A stretch of 64,000 nt of DNA from positions 50,173,803-50,237,802 of the forward strand of contig OY759270.1 in assembly GCA_963662155.1 (NCBI GenBank), in the 5' to 3' direction. Shown here piece by piece: positions 27,401-39,400 of this stretch. The first letter of the stretch is position 1. The number at the start of each line of letters is the position of its first letter. The notes under the pieces were generated by a model, which worked only from the letters and a program-made list of their open reading frames with translations, did no database searches and had not been told where the DNA came from. Source of the DNA: Lamellibrachia columna. Lineage: Eukaryota; Annelida; Polychaeta; Sabellida; Siboglinidae. The translations under genes were made by a program, and so were the position numbers.

Positions 27401-30400
27401 CAAGGTTACAGTTGTCAACAGATGGATGGATACACTTGGGAGGTAAGGATAATAAGCAAGGTTAAAGTTGTCTACAGATGGATGGATACACTTGGGAGGT
27501 AAGGATAGTAAACAAGGTTAAATTTGTCAACAGATGGATGGACACACTTGGGAGGTAAGGATAATAAGCAAGGTTAAAGTTGTCTACAGATGGATGGATA
27601 CACTTGGGAGGTAAGGATAATAAGCAAGGTTAAAGTTGTCTACAGATGGATGGATACACTTGGGAGGTAAGGATAGTAAACAAGGTTAAATTTGTCAACA
27701 GATGGATGGACACACTTGGGAGGTAAGGATAATAAGCAAGGTTAAAGTTGTCAACAGATGGATGGATACACTTGGGAGGTATGGATAGTAAACAAGGTTA
27801 AATTTGTCAACAGATGGATGGACACACTTAGGAGGTAAGGATAATAAGCAAGGTTAAAGTTGTCTACAGATGGATGGATACAATTGGGAGGTAAGGATAG
27901 TAAGCAAGGTTAAAGTTGTCAATAGATGGATGGACACACTTGGGAGGTAAGGATAATAAGCAAGGTTAAAGTTGTCAACAGATGGATGGATACACTTGGG
28001 AGGTAAGGATAGTAAGCAAGGTTACAGTTGTCAACAGATGGATGGATACACTTGGGAGGTAAGGATAATAAGCAAGGTTAAAGTTGTCTACAGATGGATG
28101 GATACACTTGGGAGGTAAGGATAGTAAACAAGGTTAAATTTGTCAACAGATGGATGGACACACTTGGGAGGTAAGGATAATAAGCAAGGTTAAAGTTGTC
28201 TACAGATGGATGGATACACTTGGGAGGTAAGGATAATAAGCAAGGTTAAAGTTGTCTACAGATGGATGGATACACTTTGGAGGTAAGGATAGTAAACAAG
28301 GTTAAAGTTGTCAACAGATGGATGGATACACTTGGGAGGTAAGGATAGTAAGCAAGGTTACAGTTGTCAACAGATGGATGGATACACTTGGGAGGTAAGG
28401 ATAATAAGCAAGGTTAAAGTTGTCTACAGATGGATGGATACACTTGGGAGGTAAGGATAGTAAACAAGGTTAAATTTGTCAACAGATGGATGGACACACT
28501 TGGGAGGTAAGGATAATAAGCAAGGTTAAAGTTGTCTACAGATGGATGGATACACTTGGGAGGTAAGGATAATAAGCAAGGTTAAAGTTGTCTACAGATG
28601 GATGGATACACTTGGGAGGTAAGGATAGTAAACAAGGTTAAATTTGTCAACAGATGGATGGACACACTTGGGAGGTAAGGATAATAAGCAAGGTTAAAAT
28701 TGTCAACAGATGGATGGATACACTTGGGAGGTAAGGATAATAAGCAAGGTTAAAGTTGTCAACAGATGGATGGATACACTTGGGAGGTAAGGATAGTAAG
28801 CAAGGTTACAGTTGTCAACAGATGGATGGATACACTTGGGAGGTAAGGATAATAAGCAAGGTTAAAGTTGTCTACAGATGGATGGATACACTTGGGAGGT
28901 AAGGATAGTAAACAAGGTTAAATTTGTCAACAGATGGATGGATACACTTGGGAGGTAAGGATAATAAGCAAGATTAAAGTTGTCTACAGATGGATGGATA
29001 CACTTGGGAGGTAAGGATAGTAAGCAAGGTTAAAGTTGTCAACAGATGGATGGATATACTTGGGAGGTAAGGATAGTAAACAAGGTTAAATTTGTCAACA
29101 GATGGATGGATACACTTGGGAGGTAAGGATAATAAGCAAGATTAAAGTTGTCTACAGATGGATGGATACACTTGGGAGGTAAGGATAGTAAGCAAGATTA
29201 AAATTGTCAACAGATGGATGGATACACTTAGGAGGTAAGGATAATAAGCAACCAGTCTTCAGATAATGACAAAATTGTATTTTGTTTCCTGCTGACCTAA
29301 CACCAACAGGGAGTGAATTCCAAAGAGTTGGTGCAGCAATCAAGATAATCCTAGTTCCAATGTTAGTTTTAATTCTAGGAACAAAAAAGTAGACCAGAAC
29401 TAGATGATCTAGGCTGAGACATGTAGCGTAGACTAGACAAAGCCTGACCTGTTCTGCGATGGTGCGGATGAGCTGGAGCACAGCGGTCAGTCCGTCCACC
29501 TCCTGGGGGGTGATGCCTTTCGTGTAGTGCCGGTAGAGATGTGCCATGTCAGTGGCAGTGGGCACCTCCTGACGCAGACTCATGTAGTAGTGGTTGAGAG
29601 ACAGGAAGAAGTGGTCCCACGACACTGGGCTCACCTGTCCACCTGTGGGCGTCACCACAGTGGTGACAATGACAAATACAGTTGTCCAATTATAACACAG
29701 GTTATTGTGGTTGCACAAATTATCCAAATGCTCATTGGAATTTGTAACTTTTTAATGCTGACATATCATGTAAAAACAAGGCAATTATATTGACTTATCT
29801 AGCCACCCGACTCACTGTAAATTAGTGAAGCAATGACTACTTATGACATTCACAGGCCCTCGGTCAGGGACATCCAACAGCTATCTAGCATTTTTTTAGG
29901 AATGTGTTCAGTGGAAGGCAAGGAAACCTCCCATTGCTATAAAACACTAAGGAATAATTTTGGGAAGATAGATTGGAAGAGATATTTGACACCTCCAAAT
30001 AAGTTATTTTACTGAAGTTCTTACTGTTCTACATGGAAAAGGAAGAGATTTTTTATGCATACTTATAATATCGGATATAATGTTAAGGTCATATTTGATG
30101 GAAATCCAATACAATAAAGTGGACACCATTAAATGAAGTGTAACGTACTTCGAGCAGTCCCACGGACTAGGACACCTCGCTATATAAGAACGTACATTTT
30201 ACCTTTAAATACAACACCAACCCATTATTTTAAAATCAACTATATCATTAAGAGATTGCACATTTTGTCATTTCAGTAGTTTTTGCATGGTCTACCCTGC
30301 AACGAGACCTGATTCTTACCGGCCATGCCATTCATCTTGAGTAGGTTGAAGCAGTGGTGCGCACACTGCTGACTGCTGGCCAGGCCACTCAACATGTTGA

Positions 30401-33400
30401 TGTAGGGAATGTAGAGGGGCGGGGGCAACAGATCACCCGCCAGACGCACAAACTTGTGGAGGCTCACCTAGAACGAACAAATTAACATTGACTCTTCTCT
30501 TTTAGTCGGGCTGCTGAGGGGGTAACCCCTTTTGGCCTGAAATGTTGTTTTCATTGTTGACTATTCATCTCTGTTGTATATATAATGATATTCAGGTGGG
30601 CGTGGAGTTCGCACCATTGGGTAAAAAAAAGAGAAAATCCAAGATGGCCACCACAATTAATCGTTTTCTCATAACTTCACAACCACATAAGATAGAAACA
30701 TGAATTAAATGTCTTTTTGTGTGTATTCAGACAAAAGAAAGAAAGCAAGATGGCGGCCATGCACGTACTAAAATGATTGCTGACGTTGCTATCTCAAGTT
30801 CAAGTAACTTTCCCTATGTTTTTAGATGTGGAGAATATCATAGTTTCTTGAAAATAATACAGATGGAACAACATTCGGTTACATTATTATGTCAAGTATA
30901 CGAAAATGGGCTGATCACATAAACATCTATGACTATTCAGACTTGAATAATTGTTATATTTTTCCCATCAGGGCAATATAGGGAATGTTCTAATGGTTTC
31001 GCCAGTTCAAGGTCCAAATACACAGCTCCATCATCTCAGACATCCAGGCTCATGGTCTCAAAGGTTGTGATACCATGGAATATTACTTTGGTATTAGTAC
31101 TAAAAATTCTGAGATGTACAATCAACTTCTTGGGAAACACAGGTGCACAAGTACCTTTTCTTGTGTCAATGAGTATTTCTAGATGCTAGTCAATGATGGA
31201 AGTCAACATGTGGTCGTTCATAGTTGGTAGAAGCAAGGTTAGGGTGAGAAACCACTGTGAACTGCCTCCCACTAGTGAAACCATACAAAAAAGGAGACCC
31301 GGGTCACCCTCTTGCAATTTGGTTACATTCCTTTGTGTCAAAACTATGACAGTGCTAGAACTAACAGCTACTGTTGGTCGCAGGAAGAAGGGTCCAATGC
31401 AGAACAACTGCTGTCCTTAGTAACATCTTGCTAGCCCCAACAGAGTTGCTCAAGCTGATAAAGTGATTGTATCATAGCCAGATGTCTTGCAACATGCAAA
31501 GATGCAGCTGCAACAGACGACTGTGATCCTGCCAGGGGGGATATTCTTGCCTAAATGAGATGACTAAATGAGTTATGAAAATTAGGATTTATGCTTGTAA
31601 ATACAATTTGATAAGCATGCTAGTAAGTTATCAATAAAACGAGTAAACATGCTTATCTAAACCGGTGTCTCTGAATAGTCAAGGAATGTTTAAGTAATAT
31701 GCATGTTTTCGTAATGTTCATATAATAATATCACTGCATGAATGTTGTTTCATCTGTTTTTCAAAGAAACTGATTTTATGTAATTAGCCTATGTTATCTA
31801 GTTAAGGAATAACTTTAGTTGTTTCACATCATAGGGAACCATTTTAGCACATATATGGCCGACATCTTGGTTTTCTTTACATTATTTCAAAAACGTAGCA
31901 TCGAATTCCTCATGTTTGATACATACAAAAAACATTTCATGTTTGTATCTCATCTAGTTGAGAATAAGTTTATTTTTGCAACTATCTTGGATTTTCTGAC
32001 TTTTTCAATTTCCCCAAGAGTGAGAACTCCACACCCACCTGGATATCACTATATGTATGCTTGTCAACAATAAAAAACTGTTTGACTAGTTTGGTAGTTA
32101 CACGCCATTCACTCTCTATCCACGGGACATCCAGAAGATCAAGAGAATTCGTAAAAGATGGGTGTCTCTAACTCTCCATCCCAGGGGACCTGACATAATG
32201 AATAATTTCCCAAAGAAATTAAAACAAAGAAAGGATGTTTTCCAAGAATTTCAATTTTGCATCCACCTCAGTTAAATGAAATGACATTGGAAAATTTGTT
32301 TTCCTGTTTTCAAAATTGACATTTAACAAGATTGCCACCCAAGGCAAATGCCCAGATGGCAAGTGGACAAGGAAGCCATAGGCGGAAAAACTGGGATTTA
32401 TACGTAAATCAGAGGGTCTCGGACAATTGGGGATTTATATGTAAATCGGGTAGTCTCGGAAAATCTAGGACTTGTATGTAAATCGGAGGGTCTAAGAAAA
32501 CAAAATATTACAAAAAGAATACTTTCCATGACAGTAACAACTATGTTTTATAGTCACCAATCACCAACAGTTCATATACGATACAAAAGCACATTAATAA
32601 TAATAATAATAATAATTGACTTCTATGGCGCCTATATCCTCAGGAACCTGAGCTCAGAGGCGCAACAAAACAGAATCAGTAGGCGTAATCGTAAACAAGG
32701 ACGCGCAAAAGTCAGTATCAGAACGAGGGACAACCGAACATTTATGGTGGGAATGCAATTTGGAATAGATATGTCTTGAGTTTTTTACGGAAAATAGCAA
32801 TAGTTTCGGATGTTTTCAAAGCGATAGGGAGTTCATTCCAGACCCTAGGCGCAGCGACAGAGAAAGCACGTTTACCCAAGTTAAGTTTTGTTTTAGGTAC
32901 AATAAGTTGTTGTGAAACTGATGATCTTAGCTGCCTAGGGATATTTGAAAGATGCAGGAGACTAGCCAAGTAGAATGGTTGTTGTGTAGATAGAGCACGA
33001 TATGCAAGAGTGGACAGCTTAAAATTAATTCGATAAGAAACTGGAAGCCAGTGTAACTGTTTAAGTAGTGGTAGTGACGGTGAAAACCGAGGCGCCCTGA
33101 GAACCACACGTGCCAGACAATTTTGTACTCGTTGGAGTTTAGCCAAGTCTCTTTTAGCAATGTTGTTTAGTAGTGAATTGCAATAGTCAAGACGGCTGCT
33201 AATTAGTGCCGTTGATATTGTTTTAGCAGTAGATGTAGATATGTGACGCCGAATTCGACGAAGATCACGAATATGATAGAAACAGGATTTACATACTTGA
33301 GAGATATGCTGGCGAAAGTTGAAATCACTGTCAAAGATAACACCTAGATTACGAACAGTATCTGATGGGAATGTATCACTGCCAAGCAGTTTAACAGGAA

Positions 33401-36400
33401 AATGGTTGATGACTTTATTTTGTTGTTGTTTAGTGCCAATAATAATAAGGTCTGTTTTATCTGGATTAAGCTTTAGCTTACTTGATTCCATCCACGACAA
33501 GATATCAGTAAGGCAATCACTAAAAGTCGAAAGAGATTCTTGTGCATTTGATTGTGAAAGTGATATGTAAACCTGTGTGTCATCAGCATAAAGGTGATGA
33601 CTGAGATTACGATTAGCAATAACTTGGCTGAGCGATGTAGTATATAAGCTGAACAGAACAGGGCCAAGGACGGATCCTTGTGGCACTCCAAATGGTAGAT
33701 GTTGTGGGCTAGATAATGTGCCAGATATGTTAATACTTTGATATCTGTCTGATAAAAATGATTTGAACCACCGAAGAGCTGGGCCAGAAATTCCAAAATA
33801 TCTATGGAGGCGTTGTAAAAGGATTGAATGATCAATTGTATCGAAAGCAACTGAGAGATCAAGTAAAGTGAGTGCTGTGACTTTGCCATTGTCCATGTTA
33901 TCAACTATATCATTGTGTATCTTGAGAAGAGCTGTTTCAGTAGAATGGAATCGTTTATATGCAGACTGTAGATCATTTGATAAGCGATGGTTGTAAATAT
34001 GTTCATGAAGGCGATTAGCAACTACTTTTTCCAATATTTTTGACAGAAAACTGAGATTAGAGATAGGACGATAATTCCTTAGGTCATCTTTGCACAAAGT
34101 TTGTTTTTTAATAAGAGGATTTACAAGAGCTTGTTTGAAATCCTGTGGAACAACTCCACTCTGCATTGAAAGGTTTATGATAGTAGTAATGGGAAAGATG
34201 AGTTGATCGATACAGCATTTTAGTAGAAGTGTTGGAAATGGGTCAAGATCACACGATTTGTTGGGATATTTTTTAATAATGATGAGAACTTCATTAGTAG
34301 TTGCAGGTGTGAAACTCTGTAGTGTTTTTTCAGAAAGTGGCGGTTCAGGGAAATCATAGTCATTATTATTATATATATATTCACAAATAACTCATCAGCT
34401 CTAGACATCTGCCTCTGGCACAGAAGAAAAACGCCCATGTTGATCTCATATAGAGCATGCAGGGTGACTTTAGCAAGCATGACAGGCACACGCCTATAAT
34501 TTATGAAAACCCTCACACATATCTCACAAATCCACCAGAAAAGAATAATGTCCATGTCGATCTCACAGAGCATACACAACAGACACAAGCCTACACATTT
34601 ACTGATGATCCTTCACATAATCCTATGTTGCAACCTTGGCCGACTTGAGAAGATCCTTCTCTGGCACAAAGGAATAGCAAGGATTGTCTGTGTTGATTTT
34701 GAATGACAGCAGCGCATGCAGGGTGTTGTTGCCGAACTGCGACTGAGAGTCAGTGTCGATCTTTCAACACATCGAGAACACACACTCGCTGTCGGCGTTG
34801 CTGTGGGCGATGATGTGGCTTTCTGCAACGTAGAGTGACTGGCCGAACTTGCATGGCGAACAATATTGCTCTTGCCACCATGCGCTACGTTTAAGGGCGT
34901 ATTGCACACTCTACAGTATGCAAATGTCAGTCCCTTGTCACTGTGGCATATAAACTGCAAATCAGTCACCCATTCGGGCTTGTATTTTGCAACGTATTTC
35001 TTCTTCTTCGTTGAACTAGCGCATGGTGAATCAGACCCGCACTGCGCCATACTATTGTTTCCGTCCAACAAACATCGAATAAGATGCTTTATAACACTTG
35101 GTGCACAGAACACGTGGGAAAAAACAGCCAATCAAAAGCGGTATAAGGCAGCAAGCCCAGACACACACAGACACGTTTGCCGAGACCGAGTGCAAGAAAT
35201 ACATTGTGAATACATTTCAGAAAATGGCCAATCTGAACTGGTATTGACCGGATTGACAACTTTCTGTTGACCCAGAAAAACATACTCGAGTCAGCCGGAA
35301 ATAAACCCAATTAGGCCATGCCGAGTTAAAAAAAAAAAAAAAAAATTGTTTTGGTTTCACTGAAAAATTCCATGAGTCTCCCGGTGAATGCAGGAGACTT
35401 AACATGTATGATGTGTAACCCGCCCTCCTGAGATATGTGTCAGCTTTGTTTTTAAACATATTCATGCTGCTAGCTTTTACACAATTTGTAGATAATATGT
35501 TCCATTAATTTATTGTTCTCTGTGAGAATGAGTACTTCCTGATATTCAATCTACAATGATCCTTTACTGATGTTACCTTGTGTTCTTTAGTTCTACTATC
35601 TTTCCTGAGTGAGGAAAAAATATTTTTATCAATAGTTTCATACTCATTCAATATCTTAAAACTTCAGTTTGATCTCCTATTAATCTCCCTGTCTCTAGGG
35701 TTGTTGTTTTTTAGGTGTCCTTCATAACTAAGCTACTGGTCAATGAAAGACCCCCTACACAACACTAGCAGCATCCCAATAGACGGCAACAGTCTAGGGA
35801 ACCATGTAAGTTGCAGTATCAATTCCACTGATTGCCAGAAGGATCTCACCACTGGTTACAGTAACTTTTGCAAAACATAAACCTAGTCACAGTGACTAGG
35901 GTTAGGAGGTTAAACGCTCTCTCTTTGGAATAAACATCATTCACAGCAGACCACATCGCCACCTGGTGATCATTAGTAACAATAAGAAAACTGCATAGAA
36001 TTAAAAACCCAATAACTAATCACAAGTCAGACTTGTGTTCTGTGGGTTGTGGACCCTATTAGGGTAACACTAGAGCTGAAGCTGACATTCTACATTCATG
36101 ACTCACCTGTCTCTGATTAGGCCTGTAGTTGTAGACAGTGGAGCGACCCCCGGGGGCACTGAGGGGCTCCGGGGGGCACCAGTACTCCAGGGCAAGCTCC
36201 AGCTTTAGGGGGTCCTTATCATAGAGTTGATGCACCTGCAAGTTTCAACATTGGCTTAATGTTTCACCTAAACAGTCATACAGTGAAACCCACTGTAACA
36301 AACACCTGACTACAATGGACAATTGCACTGTCTAAATTGAATATATATGTATGTATATAATACTGTGCGCGTTTAGAAATAAGTTTTACTGAGATCGGTC

Positions 36401-39400
36401 ATGCGGTGGCTCAAATGTATGCTGCTTTACCTGTGACCAGGAGATTGTGGGATATAAATTGCTCTGCCTGTGTGTATGTGTGTATAATAGTATGTATCCA
36501 TGCACGTCAAGTCATAATCAAGACCAAGTGGTGCATGTTCCTGGAATAAACATACAAAGTTAATTTTTCCTTGAACAGGCATTGTGAATGTAGCTAGATT
36601 GATACATCCAAACACAGGAAACCTCTGCATCTGACACACGTCTGGTCTGCACTCCTGTAACAGTATATCATAATGACACCATAGTCCACGATATTGTCTT
36701 CACTCACTAGTCTCAGCAAGTGTTCAAAGTCTCGCCTAAGATGGACTGGAGGCTCCAGTCCCTCGTGTTGATTGGCCACGATGATCCTTGCTGTCTCATC
36801 ACCTTGGTTACGCAGCTCTTTGACCTGATACAGATGACCTTTAACCCATGAACTGTTACTCTGTGGTTGTGAAATTATGATGTATAGGAAGTGGTCATAT
36901 TTGTTTTTTTATTGGGTGTTAATGTGAACCTTTTATTTTATTTCAAAAAAGAAAAGTGAATAAACTGCAAGTTACTTTTTTTATAACATTAATAATGTCA
37001 TTTCAGCTAGAGTGACCTTTCTTGTATGAAAGCATAAAATAAGTATAAAATTATTTTACATCTAATGGAAATTTACACATGGAAAAATATCACAATTTTT
37101 TTGTGAAAAAGTGTGATCTTGAAGCAGCTAAAAATGCTGCGTCCAAACACAGGGCAGTTTTGAAGGCACATCTTTTTTGTGTGGCCTTCATAATACTATT
37201 GCAGACAGCAATGTTTTGTTTTAACATTGTTAGCATCTCTGAGTAAATTTTACCGAGATACACAGCACATTATAAATGTCTAATTGATCATTTTTATTTA
37301 TCATTGATCATTACAGGTGCTGACCTTAAGAGGCATGTTGACGAGGAAGTCTGTGACGAGGTTATGGATGCGGCGCAAGTAGAACTCCTCCTTGTGGAAG
37401 TTCTCCGTGGCAACAACAGCAGACCGCAGGAACTGGAAGACGTCGTCCTCTATCGCCATGTCCATCACCCCTTCATCAAGCTCACAAATGTCTGTCACAC
37501 CTACAAGGTAACGAGAAGTTCAATGTTCAGCAACATTTCTTCATGTGAACCTAGTTAAACTCACATCCTTAATTTGTGACAGCTAACATGTTCTATTTTT
37601 TCTATATTTTTCTGTATTACGATTACTGTGATAAACTATCTTGCATTGACATTGAATTAAGTTATGTCATGGGTGCTGTGAACAAAGTGTATTATGAAGT
37701 AATCCTACCCAACATGTCCCTAATACTTGTGGTTTGTCATTAATTCTTGCATAAATGCAGACATTTGTAATAGGAATTTCATTGGTTCTGAGTAAAGTTT
37801 TACCGAGATACACAGCTGAGAAAAATTGGGTGGGCCAATTTATTAACAGTAATAAAAAACCCATCGTAATCCATTTCCATAATTTCACAGATACCTGAAG
37901 AAATGACAATGAGAGGTTGTACCAACCTGGGACACTTGGATATTGGGAGAGAGCTCGTAGAGTAAGTGACCAGGCAAACCGCACCACAGCCTTCAAACCT
38001 GGGTTGTGCCATTTCTGAGGGGAGAAGATTGCTCGGTGGATGTCGGGGATAAACTCTGGGTCAGACAACAGGGGCAGATTCTGCACAAGTTCTACAAAAG
38101 AAGAATGTCAATACACATTAAAATGTTATTATAGGTGAATCAATAGCAACATCAGTAAGTGCTGAGGCCTCATTTAGAATGTTGAAGGTCATATTAAAAG
38201 AACACATATAAAAGCTGGAAATAATACAAAGAGCTGTTATGAAAATGCAAATTGTAAAACATTGAATGGTCATTAAGTGTTTTTGTCAAACTTAGGAAGA
38301 TAGAACTAAAGATTATGAAGTAGTTCAGGGGTGAGATTTAGCAAGTCATGGAAGGTAGCCAGTCGGGCTACCAACCTTGCAAAGTGAAGTAGCCTGACAG
38401 CTTCTTAGGTAGCCCACTTGCTAATCAATACTTTGATGATAGAATGTATGAACGACATCAAAGACAAATAAAAAACATAAAAAACAAATAGTTTAAACAA
38501 TTTTTTTTTCAAGTCAGGACCAATAAAATGTGATACATAATACCGAATGACATAATACCATGTTACACCAACAGTCTACACGAAAAGTCTCCAAGCGTGA
38601 CAAGACATCAGGTTCTGTGAACTGAACAGTTTTGCTGATTTTTTACAGGAGCTGATTTTACCCTAGCCTAGAGAAATTTTAACCAGGTTCCAGATTAATT
38701 CACCAGAAGCGCTCCGCATCCCATGTAGATATATCTAACTATAATCGAGACAGCGTATGTTTTTATGAATGTTTGTATGTATGTTTACATGTGGTTATAT
38801 TCACGTTTTCCTCCTAGACAGCTTATACCTCGGGTGCCATACTTTCAGGGATTAATCTATGACCCCACGAATGAAACGAAACGCCTTTATTTTTTCGAAA
38901 TACCCCATATATCAAGGGTTCTTATTGGTTTTGTTTTGGTAAATCAAACGTTCGCTGTGTAAAACGTTAACTTCAAATAACTGCAGAAACAACGTGCGCC
39001 GTGGCAAATACTTCGGTAAAAACCAGTGTTTGAGAGTATATATTGCCATATGGGCGGTTTATATTAATAATAGTAGAAATGACACACCCATGTATTGGCC
39101 CGAGGTCGCAGATCGAGGGACAATACACAATAAAAAGACTATAGAAAGCAGATAATCTACTATTCTACAACCAACACAAGTATCCATGAGTCTAAAATCA
39201 CCCAACCTTCTACATTTTGTACGTGCAACGAGTATTGCATCACGTGCGTGACGCGGTTGTTTCTGGTAATATGTTCAAGTGTATTGATTGGCCTGAGACA
39301 TTGGCCTGAGACGGGCATTTTTGGTAGTATATATAAAAGTGGCGCCATGCGGCACCAAGACTACTAACATGACCGGTTATTATTTCAGTGTAGAATGACC

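Noticed and set aside
23016..29250. CRISPR-like array
   Set aside because: Units are contiguous with no unique spacers, and the host is an animal.
29152..29727. Single 191-residue open frame
   Set aside because: Chance fusion of NUP205 exon 12, its intron start, a LINE tail and satellite; splice sites divide it.
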